The position numbers and the translations under genes are program-made. From Arenimonas terrae (lineage in GTDB: Bacteria; Pseudomonadota; Gammaproteobacteria; Xanthomonadales; Xanthomonadaceae), in the NCBI RefSeq assembly GCF_006265115.1, contig NZ_SMDR01000001.1, forward strand, positions 558,001 to 622,000: a stretch of 64,000 nucleotides of DNA, in the 5' to 3' direction. Below the pieces are notes generated by a model. It saw only the letters and a program-made list of their open reading frames with translations, had not been told where the DNA came from and ran no database searches. Shown in pieces: positions 8,033-16,396 of this stretch; position 1 is the first letter of the stretch, and every line of letters begins with the position of its first letter.

Positions 8033-9886
8033 TCAGGCCTCGGTCTGGGGGGATTGTGGCTCAAGTCCATGCAGCGCGGCGTAGATGCGCTGGGCCAGGG
8101 CTGCATTGACGCCCTCGACCCGCGCGATTTCCTCCACGCCCGCGGCCTTGAGCCCGGCCAGCCCGCCGAAATGTTTGAGCAGGCTGGCGCGCCGGCGCGG
8201 GCCGATGCCGGGAATGTCCTGCAGCCGGCTGGTCTCGCGTGCCTTCTGCCGTTTGCCGCGATGGCCGGTGATGGCGAAACGGTGGGCCTCGTCGCGCACC
8301 TGCTGCACCAGCTGCAGGCCCGGCGACGCGGCGCCGGGGCGAAGCTCGCGGCCGTCGGGCAGCACCAGGGCTTCGTGCCCGGCGCGCCGCGCCTCGCCCT
8401 TGGCCACGCCGACCATGGCCACGCCCTGCACGCCGAGTTCGTCGAGCACCACACGCGCCTGCGCCAGCTGGCCGGCGCCGCCGTCGATCAGAAGCAGGTC
8501 GGGCAATACGCCCTCCTCGACGCCGCGCTTGAAACGCCGCTCCAGGGCCTGGTGCATGGCCGCGTAATCGTCGCCGGGCTCGATGCCGACGATGTTGTAG
8601 CGGCGGTACTGGCCGCGCACCGGTCCCTCGGCGTCGAACACCACACATGAGGCCACCGTCGCTTCGCCCATGGTGTGGCTGATGTCGAAGCATTCGATGC
8701 GCCGCGGCGGCTCGGACAGCTCCAGCATCTCCTGCAGCGACAGCAGCCGCGCACGCTGGCTGGCGCTGCTGCTGGCTTCGGTGGCCAGGGCGAGCGCGGC
8801 GTTCTGCCGGGCGATCTCCAGGTAGCGCGCCCGCTCGCCGCGCACCGAGGCCTTGATCTCGATCTTGCGCCCCGCCTGGGAGGCGAACACGCCTTCGAGC
8901 AGGTCCTGGTCGGCGATGGCATGGCTGAGCACGATCTCGCGCGGTGGCCGTTGCTCCAGGTAGTACTGCGCGACGAAGGCGCCGAGCACTTCCTCGGCGC
9001 TCTCGGCGCCGTTGGCCTTGGGGAAGAAGCTGCGCGTTCCCTGGTTGAGGCCGTTGCGGAAGGCCATCAGCAGCACGCAGGCGCTGCCCTGCTCGAGCAC
9101 GCAGGCCAGCACGTCCATCTCGACCTGTTCGCCCTCGACATACTGGCGGGCCTGGATCTTGCGGATGCCGGCGATCTGGTCGCGCAGCAGGGCCGCCTGC
9201 TCGAAGTCGAGGCGCTTGCTCGCCTCCTCCATCGAACGGCCGAGTTCGTCCACGAGCTCGCCGCTGCGCCCTTCCAGGAACAGCGCCGCGCGCCGCACCG
9301 TGGCGTCGTAGTCCCGGGTCGCCACCAGGCCCACGCAGGGCGCGCTGCAACGGCCGATCTGGTGCTGCAGGCAGGGCCGGCTGCGGTTGCGGAACACGCT
9401 GTCTTCGCAGCTGCGCAGCTTGAACAGCTTGAACATCAAGTCCAGCGTCTCGCGCACGGCGCCGCTGCTCGGGTAGGGCCCGAAATAGCGCCCGGCGGCC
9501 GAGCGCGGCCCGCGGTGGAAACCCAGCTTCGGCCAGGTCTCGTCGGTCAGCACGATGTGCGGGTAGCTCTTGTCGTCGCGCAGCAGCACGTTGTAGCGCG
9601 GCCGCAGCGACTTGATCAGCTGGTTCTCGAGGATCAGCGCCTCAGCCTCGGTGCGCGTCACCGTGATCTCGATCGCCGCGATCTGCGCCACCATCAGGGC
9701 GATGCGCCGCGATGGCAGGTCCTTGAGGAAATAGCTGCCCACCCGCTTTTTCAGCGACGCTGCCTTGCCGACATACAGCACGGCGCCGTCGGCGCCGAGC
9801 ATCCGGTACACGCCGGGCGCGGGCGTCAGGTCGCGGACGAAGGCCTTGCCGTCGAAAGGCGCGGGCGCGGTATCGCTGGAACTCAT
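8033..9886 (-). CDS. uvrC: Excinuclease ABC subunit C
   Basis: Nuclease of nucleotide excision repair that cuts on both sides of the lesion in the UvrB-DNA complex. 617 aa. N-terminal GIY-YIG domain (about residues 20-100; 'PGVYRMLGADGAVLYVGKA'), then the UVR helix pair that binds UvrB (about 205-240), the RNase H-like 5' nuclease domain ('FDISHTMGEATVASCVVFD', 'LLIDGGAGQL') and tandem helix-hairpin-helix at the end ('LQDIPGIGPRRRASLLKHF'). Its ATG overlaps the TGA of the upstream NHL gene (ATGA), implying translational coupling. Confidence 0.97.
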   Translation of the reverse strand: MSSSDTAPAPFDGKAFVRDLTPAPGVYRMLGADGAVLYVGKAASLKKRVGSYFLKDLPSRRIALMVAQIAAIEITVTRTEAEALILENQLIKSLRPRYNVLLRDDKSYPHIVLTDETWPKLGFHRGPRSAAGRYFGPYPSSGAVRETLDLMFKLFKLRSCEDSVFRNRSRPCLQHQIGRCSAPCVGLVATRDYDATVRRAALFLEGRSGELVDELGRSMEEASKRLDFEQAALLRDQIAGIRKIQARQYVEGEQVEMDVLACVLEQGSACVLLMAFRNGLNQGTRSFFPKANGAESAEEVLGAFVAQYYLEQRPPREIVLSHAIADQDLLEGVFASQAGRKIEIKASVRGERARYLEIARQNAALALATEASSSASQRARLLSLQEMLELSEPPRRIECFDISHTMGEATVASCVVFDAEGPVRGQYRRYNIVGIEPGDDYAAMHQALERRFKRGVEEGVLPDLLLIDGGAGQLAQARVVLDELGVQGVAMVGVAKGEARRAGHEALVLPDGRELRPGAASPGLQLVQQVRDEAHRFAITGHRGKRQKARETSRLQDIPGIGPRRRASLLKHFGGLAGLKAAGVEEIARVEGVNAALAQRIYAALHGLEPQSPQTEA

Positions 9887-11307
9887 TCGCCGATGGGCAG
9901 GCGGCCGAGCTTGCCGCTGCCGACGTCATAGCGCAGCACTTCATGAGCGCCGGTGTTGGCGATCCACAGCGACCCGGCACCGGCCGCCAGCGCCGCCGGC
10001 TGGTCCAGCGGCTGCGGCAGGTCGTGGGTGCTCATTTCGCCGCCGCCCAGTCGCAGGCGGCGCAGGCTGCCGTTGTAGCTGTCGGCGACCCAGAGCACCG
10101 GCGAGGCGGGGTCCAGCGCCAGCGCCAGGGGCAGCTGCAAACGCGCATCGCGGCGCTGGCCGTCCTGCTCGCCGAACTCGTAAAGCCCTTGCCCCACCAG
10201 GGTCTGCACCTGGCCCTGGGTGACCTGGACGGCGCGGATGGCGGAGGTGGCGGAGTCGGCCACGTACAGCGTCTGCTGCACCTGCGCCAGTCCCGCGGGA
10301 TGCGCGAACATCGAATTGCGCAGCGGACCGTCGAGGATGCCGAGTTCGCCGCTGCCGGCGAGCAGCTTCAGCCTCGCCTGGCCGAGGTCGTATTCCCAGA
10401 TCTGGTTGCTGCCGGCCATGGCGATGAAAAGGCGGTCCAGCGTGCCGGCCACATCCCAGGGCTGGTTGAGCGGCAGTTGCGCGGCGGGCTCGTTCGTACC
10501 TTCCCGCACCGGCCCCGGGCGGCCATTGCCAAGCACCGTCTCGACTGCGCCGTCGAGCAGGCGGATACGCCGCAGCGCGTGGTTGCCGGCATCGGCGACA
10601 TACAGGGCTTCGCGCACCAGGCACATGCCGCGCGGATGGCGGAACGCGGCGTCCTCGGGCGGGCCGTCCACCAGGTCGCCGTGGCCGGTGCCGAACTCGC
10701 GCAGCACGCGGCCCGAATGCGTGCATTCCAGGATGCGGTGGTGGCCGGTGTCCGCCACGTAGAGGTGGTTCTCGCTGACGGCCAGGCCCGACGGAAACGC
10801 CAGCGGCAAGCGCGGTTCGGCGCCGCTGCGGCGGGCCGGATTGCCGGCCAGCACGGCACCACCGACTTCGTCGATCAGGCCGGCGATGGCGGCGTCCAGG
10901 GCGGCGCCCTGGTGGTCGCCCGCCAGGACCTGGCGGAGCCGACCGCGGGTATCGACCAGGGCCACCGACGGCCAGGACTGGATGCCGTAGTGCTGCCACG
11001 TCACCCAAGCACGGTCATTGGCGACCGGGAACGGCACGCCGAGGCGATTGGCGGCCTTGAGCACCAAGCGCCCATCGACTTCCGAATCGAACTTGGGCTG
11101 GTGGATGCCGATCATCGACAGCCCGACCGGGAAACGCGCCTGCAGGCGCGCCAGATCGTCGATCAGGTTCTGGCAGTAGGCGGAGCTGGCGTTCCAGAAC
11201 ACCAGCGCCAGGACGCGGCCCCGGTGGCTTGCCAGCGTCTGCGGTTCGGCGTTGAGCCACTGCAGCGAGGGCATCAGATCGGGAGCGATGGCGGCATCCT
11301 GCGACAT
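9883..11307 (-). CDS. Thioredoxin-like/NHL-repeat protein (NHLRC2-like)
   Basis: 474 aa. About residues 15-150 form a thioredoxin-like domain ('RVLALVFWNASSAYCQNL', 'YGIQSWPSVALVDTRGRLRQV') in which the usual C-x-x-C is replaced by S-A-Y-C, leaving one cysteine. From about residue 165 onward come NHL-type beta-propeller repeats, with recurrent L-Y-V-A-D-x-G/S-x-x-x-x-x-I-R segments ('HLYVADTGHHRILE', 'LYVADAGNHALRRI', 'LYVADSATSAIRAV'). The architecture resembles NHLRC2. No signal peptide with the chosen ATG at 11307 (CAGGAG about nine bases upstream). Function unknown. Coupled to uvrC by a 4-base overlap. Confidence 0.85.
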   Translation of the reverse strand: MSQDAAIAPDLMPSLQWLNAEPQTLASHRGRVLALVFWNASSAYCQNLIDDLARLQARFPVGLSMIGIHQPKFDSEVDGRLVLKAANRLGVPFPVANDRAWVTWQHYGIQSWPSVALVDTRGRLRQVLAGDHQGAALDAAIAGLIDEVGGAVLAGNPARRSGAEPRLPLAFPSGLAVSENHLYVADTGHHRILECTHSGRVLREFGTGHGDLVDGPPEDAAFRHPRGMCLVREALYVADAGNHALRRIRLLDGAVETVLGNGRPGPVREGTNEPAAQLPLNQPWDVAGTLDRLFIAMAGSNQIWEYDLGQARLKLLAGSGELGILDGPLRNSMFAHPAGLAQVQQTLYVADSATSAIRAVQVTQGQVQTLVGQGLYEFGEQDGQRRDARLQLPLALALDPASPVLWVADSYNGSLRRLRLGGGEMSTHDLPQPLDQPAALAAGAGSLWIANTGAHEVLRYDVGSGKLGRLPIGE

Positions 11308-11332
11308 GGGTTCGGCTCCTGGGCTCGGGGCA

Positions 11333-11800
11333 TTATGCCTGCCGCGACAGGCGGCGCAGCAGGCCATGGGCGGCGTCGCGCGCCAGCCGGCAGGCGTGGT
11401 CGAAATCGGCCGCGGTGCCGTAGTAGGGATCCGGCATTTCGCCGCCCGGGATCACGCCGCACCAGTCCAAGGCCAGCGCGACGCGTTCCTGCGCCGCGGG
11501 GCCACCCCTCGCCTGCAGCCACGAGAGGTTCTCGCGATCGGCACAGAGGATCAGGTCGAAGCGCTGGAAGTCCTCGGCCACCACGCCACGGGCACGCTGT
11601 TCGGAAAGGTCGATGCCATGGCGGGCCGCCGCGGCGATCGCACGGGCATCAGGCGGCTGGCCGGCGTGCCAGTCGCCGGTGCCCGCCGAATCCAGTCCCG
11701 AGGTCGCCGGGTGCCCCGCGCCGGCCAGAACCTGCCGCGCCCAGCCTTCGAGCAGCGGCGAGCGGCAGATATTCCCCATGCAAACAAACAATATATTCAA
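11333..11800 (-). CDS. Low-molecular-weight protein-tyrosine phosphatase
   Basis: 155 aa. The active-site loop C-x5-R-S is at residues 7-14 ('CMGNICRSP'), and the acid Asp sits in 'MPDPYYG' near residue 123. Wzb/YfkJ-type enzymes dephosphorylate protein tyrosines, often capsule or exopolysaccharide kinases. The start appears to be a TTG at 11800 (LNILFVCMGN); no ATG occurs before the catalytic Cys. The first codons AAT ATA TTG TTT GTT are AT-rich and rare in this genome, and no good ribosome-binding site precedes them. The gene follows kdsB by 23 bp. Confidence 0.88.
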   Translation of the reverse strand: MNILFVCMGNICRSPLLEGWARQVLAGAGHPATSGLDSAGTGDWHAGQPPDARAIAAAARHGIDLSEQRARGVVAEDFQRFDLILCADRENLSWLQARGGPAAQERVALALDWCGVIPGGEMPDPYYGTAADFDHACRLARDAAHGLLRRLSRQA

Positions 11801-11820
11801 TGGGTTGGAGAATATACTTA
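11790..11820 (-). promoter_or_regulatory. AT-rich imperfect dyad over the phosphatase start codon
   Basis: On the minus strand AGTATATTC and GAATATATT form an 8-of-9 inverted repeat around an 11-base spacer; the TTG start codon straddles the spacer/right-arm border. A TATATT hexamer (11811-11816) could act as a -10 box with initiation a few bases before the TTG, but no convincing -35 is visible. The local AT content is far above the surroundings. Operator, internal promoter or translation-control hairpin are all possible. Confidence 0.4.
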
Positions 11821-11823
11821 AAG

Positions 11824-12591
11824 TCAGCTGCGTGCAGCCATGCGCGCTTCGGCGCGGGCCAGGTCGTCTTCGGTGTCCACCCCGGGCGGGAACGGCACCG
11901 GGGTCAGGCCGACGGCGATCCGGTGGCCGGCTTCCAGCACGCGCAGCTGCTCCAGCGCCTCGAGCTGCTCGAGCCGGCCCGGCGGCAGGGCCGCGAAGCG
12001 GCGCAGGAAACCGGCGCGGTAGGCGTAGATGCCGATGTGGCGCAGCGCCTCGCCGCCAACGGAGCCCAGCCGGTCGCGGGCGAAACGGTCGCGCTGCCAG
12101 GGAATAGGCGCACGGCTGAAATAGAGCGCGAGCCCCCGAGCGTCGCGCACGAGCTTGACCGCGTTCGGGTCGAACAGAGTGTCGGTGTCCTCGATCGGCG
12201 TGGCCAGGGTCGCCATCTCGGCGTCGCCGGCGGCGAGCGTGGTCGCCACCGCGTGGATGCCTTCCGACGGCGCGAAGGGTTCGTCGCCCTGCAGGTTCAC
12301 GACGATCTGCGCGTCGCTCCAGCCGAGCTGTTCGGCGCATTCGGCCAGCCGGTCGGTGCCGGAGGCGTGGTCGGCGCGGGTCATGCACACGGTCAGCGCC
12401 TCGCCCGTCAGCGCGTCGGCGATGCGGACGTCGTCGGTGGCGACCACGACCTGGCGCGCACCGGCGGCCAGGGCGCGGCGGGCCACATGCACCACCATCG
12501 GCGTGCCGGCGATCAGCCGCAGCGGCTTGCCCGGCAGGCGCGAGGCGCCGAAGCGCGCGGGGATGGCGACGATGAAATCAGTGTCCGGCAT
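11824..12591 (-). CDS. kdsB: 3-deoxy-manno-octulosonate cytidylyltransferase
   Basis: Cytosolic enzyme activating Kdo as CMP-Kdo for the lipopolysaccharide inner core. 255 aa, the family length. N-terminal nucleotide-binding '[15 protein letters not shown]' (residues about 10-24) and 'NLQGDEPF' (near 98-105) with the metal-binding Asp; '[11 protein letters not shown]' and 'GVDTEDDL' near the C-terminus are standard. The ATG at 12591 overlaps the end of lpxK by 14 bp, consistent with an operon for lipid A/Kdo assembly. Confidence 0.96.
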   Translation of the reverse strand: MPDTDFIVAIPARFGASRLPGKPLRLIAGTPMVVHVARRALAAGARQVVVATDDVRIADALTGEALTVCMTRADHASGTDRLAECAEQLGWSDAQIVVNLQGDEPFAPSEGIHAVATTLAAGDAEMATLATPIEDTDTLFDPNAVKLVRDARGLALYFSRAPIPWQRDRFARDRLGSVGGEALRHIGIYAYRAGFLRRFAALPPGRLEQLEALEQLRVLEAGHRIAVGLTPVPFPPGVDTEDDLARAEARMAARS

Positions 12592-13576
12592 GGGCGCAGC
12601 TCCAGTCGGCCAGCCGTTCGCGGACGGCGGCGAAAAATCCGGCGGGCAGTTCCGCCCGGACGGGAATGGCATAGGCCCGCGACAGGCCGAACTCGGCGCA
12701 CTTCACCGCGTCCTTTTCGGTCATCAGGATCGGCAGCGGCGGATCCAGGCGCAGGTCCTGGGCGAGGTAGTCGTGATGGTCCGGGAAGGCGTGCTCGTGC
12801 AGCTGCAATCCCCGTGCGCGCAGCGCCGCGAAGAACCGCGCCGGATGGCCGATGCCGGCGACCGCGTGCACCGGCTCCGCGGCGAAATCCTGCAGGGCGA
12901 GCGCCGGACCACCCTCCAGCGGCTGCGCATCGGCGAGCACCAGCTGCATGGCCCATTCGCCCTCGCCCGCCGTCCCGCCGTTCACCACCCGCAGGTCGAC
13001 CCGGCGGGAGGCCGGTTCGCGCAGCGGGCCGGCCGGGATCAGGCGGCCATTGCCGTGGCGGCGCTCGCCGTCGATCACCTCGATCTCCAGGTCGCGGCCC
13101 AGGCGCCGGTGCTGCAGCCCGTCGTCGGCGATGATCAGGGTGCAGCCTTCGGCAACCAGACGACGCGCGGCCGCGACCCGGTCGCTGTCGACGAACACCG
13201 GCAAACCGGTCTGGCGCGCGATCAGCAGCGGCTCGTCGCCGCAGACCTCGGCGGACAGATGCGGCTGCACCCGCACCGGATCGAGCGATCGACGGCCGTA
13301 GCCGCGGCTGACGATGCCGGGCTTCCACCCCTGTGCGGCCAGGGAACGCGCCAGCGCGATGGTCAGCGGCGTCTTGCCGCTGCCGCCGGCGACCAGGTTG
13401 CCCACCACGATCACCGGCACACGCAACCGATGAACTCGGCGCAGGCCACGCCGGTACAGCGCGCGGTCGAGCCGCAGCAGGCCGGCGTAGACCAGGGACA
13501 GCAGGCGCAGGCCGGGCTCCGGCGCCACGCCGCCGTACCAGCGTCGCAGCAGCCAGCGCTCCAGCGCGGCTTTCAC
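12578..13576 (-). CDS. lpxK: Tetraacyldisaccharide 4'-kinase
   Basis: Inner-membrane-associated kinase that makes lipid IVA from the disaccharide precursor. 332 aa. The Walker A is in '[14 protein letters not shown]' (residues about 55-68) and 'IIADDGLQH' is the second conserved block; '[10 protein letters not shown]' near residue 285 is also typical. The start is a GTG at 13576 that overlaps the msbA stop as GTGA. Confidence 0.95.
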   Translation of the reverse strand: MKAALERWLLRRWYGGVAPEPGLRLLSLVYAGLLRLDRALYRRGLRRVHRLRVPVIVVGNLVAGGSGKTPLTIALARSLAAQGWKPGIVSRGYGRRSLDPVRVQPHLSAEVCGDEPLLIARQTGLPVFVDSDRVAAARRLVAEGCTLIIADDGLQHRRLGRDLEIEVIDGERRHGNGRLIPAGPLREPASRRVDLRVVNGGTAGEGEWAMQLVLADAQPLEGGPALALQDFAAEPVHAVAGIGHPARFFAALRARGLQLHEHAFPDHHDYLAQDLRLDPPLPILMTEKDAVKCAEFGLSRAYAIPVRAELPAGFFAAVRERLADWSCAHAGH

Positions 13577-15327
13577 CCGGCCTCCGTCTCGCGGAACTGC
13601 ATGCGGTGCAGGTGCGCGTACAGACCGCCACGGGCCAGCAGTTCGGCATGGCTGCCCTGCTCCACCAGTCGGCCGCCGTCGAGCACCAGCACCTGGTCGG
13701 CGTGTTCGACGGTGGAAAGGCGGTGCGCGATCACCAGGGTGGTGTGGTCCGGGATCAGGCGGTTGAGCGCATCCTGCACCAGGCGCTCGGACTCGGTGTC
13801 GAGCGCAGCGGTGGCTTCGTCCAGAATCAGGATCGGCGCGTCCTTGAGGATGGCGCGGGCGATCGCCAGGCGCTGGCGCTGCCCGCCCGAGAGCAGGCCG
13901 CCGTTTTCGCCGATGCCTGCATCCATGCCGCCGGGGAGCCGATCGATGAACTCCGAGGCGTTGGCGGCTTCGGCCGCGCGGCGGATGCGCGCCGTATCCA
14001 GGCCGGCGGCCTGGCCGTAGGCGATGTTGGCGGCGACGCTGTCGTCGAACAGCATCACGCGCTGGCCGACCAGGGCGATCTGCCGGCGCAGGTCCGCCAG
14101 GCGGTAGTTCTGCACCGGCACGCCATCCACCAGCACGGTGCCTTCGGCGGCGTCGTAGAAGCGTGGCAACAGTCGGATCAGGGTGGACTTGCCGCTGCCG
14201 GAACGGCCGACGATGGCCGTGACCGTGCCGGGCGCCGCGCGGAAGCTGATGCGGTCCAGCGCCGGCACGTCCTGGCCGGGATAACGCACCGTGACGTCGC
14301 GGAACTCGATTTCGCCGCGTGCCGACAGCAGCGGCATCGTGCCCTCGTCGGGTTCGTCCGGCTGGTCGAGGATGGCGAACAGGCGCTCGGAGGCCGCCAC
14401 ACCGCGCTGGATCAGGCTCTGCACGTTGGTGATGCGCTTGAGGGAGGGCAGCATCGCCATCATCGCCGACAGCATCGCCACGAAGCTGCCGGCGCTCATG
14501 CGGCCCTCGGCGGCTTCGGTGCCGGCGACCAGCAGGATAACCGCCAGCGCCACCGCCGCCAGCAGCTGCACCACCGAGGACGCGGCTGCGCGGGTGGCGT
14601 CCACCTTCACGCCCAGGCGCAGGTTGCGGTCGATCAGGCTGCGGTAGCGGCCGAGCTCCGAGGCCTGCGCGCCGTAAACCTTCACTTCCTGCTGCGCCGA
14701 CAGCGCCTGCTCGGCCACCTGGGCCATGCTGGCGACGCCGTCCTGGATGCCGCGGTTGATGCGCCGGTAGCGGCGCCCGACCACGCCGGAGATGCCGGCG
14801 ATCAGCGGCGCCACCACCAGCATCACGATGGTGACGCGCGGGCCGTTGTAGAACATCACGCCCAGCAGCACGAGGATGGTCAGGGTGTCGGTCAACAGCA
14901 CCTTGATGGCGTCGCTGCTGGCCTGGGCGACCTGCTCGGTGTCGTAGTTCAGGCGCGAGACCATCGCCGCGACGGGCTCGCGGTCGAAGCGCGTGCTGGG
15001 TAGGCGCAGGTACTTGGCCATGACCGATTCGCGCAGGTCGCGCACCACGCTGCGGCCGACCCGGGACATGCCGTAGTCGGTGGCGAAGGTGGCAATGCCG
15101 CGCAGCAGGAAGATGCCGACGATCGCTGCCGGCAGGGACCAGCGCACCGCCGGGTTCCGGGCCACGAAGGTCTCGTTGACCATCGGCTCCATCAGCGCGG
15201 TGAAGGCGCCGGCCGCGGCGGCTTCGAACAGCATGCCGATGAAGGCCGCCACCAGGAACGGCCAGTAGCGCTTCGCCCGCCCCAGCAACCGGCGGTAGAT
15301 CACCCAGGCGGAGGCTTCCGTGGTCAA
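13573..15327 (-). CDS. msbA: Lipid A export ATP-binding/permease protein MsbA
   Basis: Homodimeric ABC flippase for core-lipid A across the inner membrane. 584 aa: six-helix transmembrane domain (about residues 20-310) then the nucleotide-binding domain with Walker A 'GRSGSGKST', Q-loop 'ALVGQ', signature 'LSGGQRQRLAI', Walker B 'ILILDEATAALD' and the switch His in 'VIAHRLS'. The start is a TTG at 15327 overlapping the exbD stop (TTGA). Adjacent lpxK and kdsB support the lipid A assignment over a generic exporter. Confidence 0.95.
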   Translation of the reverse strand: MTTEASAWVIYRRLLGRAKRYWPFLVAAFIGMLFEAAAAGAFTALMEPMVNETFVARNPAVRWSLPAAIVGIFLLRGIATFATDYGMSRVGRSVVRDLRESVMAKYLRLPSTRFDREPVAAMVSRLNYDTEQVAQASSDAIKVLLTDTLTILVLLGVMFYNGPRVTIVMLVVAPLIAGISGVVGRRYRRINRGIQDGVASMAQVAEQALSAQQEVKVYGAQASELGRYRSLIDRNLRLGVKVDATRAAASSVVQLLAAVALAVILLVAGTEAAEGRMSAGSFVAMLSAMMAMLPSLKRITNVQSLIQRGVAASERLFAILDQPDEPDEGTMPLLSARGEIEFRDVTVRYPGQDVPALDRISFRAAPGTVTAIVGRSGSGKSTLIRLLPRFYDAAEGTVLVDGVPVQNYRLADLRRQIALVGQRVMLFDDSVAANIAYGQAAGLDTARIRRAAEAANASEFIDRLPGGMDAGIGENGGLLSGGQRQRLAIARAILKDAPILILDEATAALDTESERLVQDALNRLIPDHTTLVIAHRLSTVEHADQVLVLDGGRLVEQGSHAELLARGGLYAHLHRMQFRETEAG

Positions 15328-15746
15328 GGTTTGGCCTCGGGCGTGGTGGCGATCGAAAGGCGCGTGAAGCCCAGCTGGCCCAGCGCATCCATCGCCGTCA
15401 CCACCGACTGGTGCGGCGTGCGGGCATCGGCGCGCAGCACCACCGGCCGGGTGCGGTCGTCGCCGGCGACACGCGCGATGGCTTCCTTCAAGGAGCCGAC
15501 GTCGCGCTTGAGCACTTCATTGTTGCCGATGAAAAAACGGCCCTCCGCATCCACCAGCACGGTCAGCGGATCGCCAGGGTCGGCATCGGACACGGCCTGG
15601 GACTCGGGAAGCACCAGCTTCAGCGCCGAGCGGTGGTCGAAGGTGGTGGTGACGACCAGGAAGATGATCAGGCAGAAGACGACGTCGATCAGGGAGACCA
15701 GGTTGATCTCCGGTTCGTCGGGAACCTTGCCCGAGCTCAGCCTCAC
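15324..15746 (-). CDS. exbD: Biopolymer transport protein ExbD/TolR family
   Basis: 140 aa with one N-terminal membrane helix (about residues 15-37; 'INLVSLIDVVFCLIIFLVV') carrying the conserved proton-path Asp in 'LIDVVF', followed by a periplasmic domain. With ExbB it forms a proton-driven motor energising a TonB-like partner. GTG start at 15746 overlaps the exbB stop. No tonB lies next to it; this exbBD pair is embedded in the comEC-msbA cluster, as commonly seen in Gammaproteobacteria, so its partner is unclear. Confidence 0.92.
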   Translation of the reverse strand: MRLSSGKVPDEPEINLVSLIDVVFCLIIFLVVTTTFDHRSALKLVLPESQAVSDADPGDPLTVLVDAEGRFFIGNNEVLKRDVGSLKEAIARVAGDDRTRPVVLRADARTPHQSVVTAMDALGQLGFTRLSIATTPEAKP

Positions 15747-16393
15747 GCCTCACCCCGCTTGGCCTTGGGCGCCTTGGCCGGCGGCGGCGAGGCGCCCTCG
15801 TCCAGGGCGTCGAGCAACGCGGTGGCCTGCATCTCCATGTCGACGATGTAGCCGGTGACGCGGCCGCGCAGGTAGCGGTGGAACATCAGCGCCGGGATGG
15901 CCAGGCACAGGCCGGCCGCGGTCGAGATCAGGGCCTGGCCGATGCCGCCGGCCAGCCGGTTGGCGTCGCCGACGCCGGTGGTCAGGATGTCCAGGAACAT
16001 CTCGATCATGCCGAATACCGTACCCAGCAGGCCCAGCAGCGGCGCGACGGCGGCGATGGTGCCCAGGGCGCCCAGGAAACGCTCCAGCCGGTAGGCGACA
16101 TGGCGACCGACGTCTTCGATGCGTTCCTTGATGATCTCGCGCGGCCGGTGCCGCACGTCCAGGCCGGCGGCCAGCAGTTCGCCCAGCGGCGAGTTCCTGC
16201 GCAGCACGTCGATATGCTTGGGATCCAGGCTGCGGCCCCGGGCCCATTCCCTCACTTCCTCGCCCAGGCCGGGCGGCAGCACTTCGCGGCGTCGCAGGGT
16301 CCAGAAGCGCTCGAGGATGATGGCCGTGGCCAGCACCGCCAGCAGGATGATCGGCAGCATCACCCAGCCGCCAGCTTTGATCAGTTCAAGCAC
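15743..16393 (-). CDS. exbB: MotA/TolQ/ExbB proton channel family protein
   Basis: 216 aa with three membrane helices: about residues 8-28, 112-137 and 155-177. The family core 'LGALGTIAAVAPLLGLLGTVFGMIEMF' and 'GIGQALISTAAGLCLAIPALMFHRYL' is clear. Forms the motor ring with the downstream exbD product. GTG start at 16393, three bases after the comEC stop; comEC, exbB and exbD appear to be one transcript. Confidence 0.93.
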   Translation of the reverse strand: MLELIKAGGWVMLPIILLAVLATAIILERFWTLRRREVLPPGLGEEVREWARGRSLDPKHIDVLRRNSPLGELLAAGLDVRHRPREIIKERIEDVGRHVAYRLERFLGALGTIAAVAPLLGLLGTVFGMIEMFLDILTTGVGDANRLAGGIGQALISTAAGLCLAIPALMFHRYLRGRVTGYIVDMEMQATALLDALDEGASPPPAKAPKAKRGEA

Positions 16394-16396
16394 GCC

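Noticed and set aside
9943-13134. A 1063-codon open frame on the plus strand opposite the NHL, phosphatase, kdsB and lpxK genes.
   Set aside because: It is a GC-driven shadow: its product is low-complexity (Arg/Gly/His/Gln), matches no family, and the opposite strand carries well-recognised genes throughout.
13573-15327. Possible bacteriocin or drug exporter instead of MsbA.
   Set aside because: It lies directly between exbD and lpxK-kdsB, the normal place for msbA, and has no peptidase or other specialised domain.
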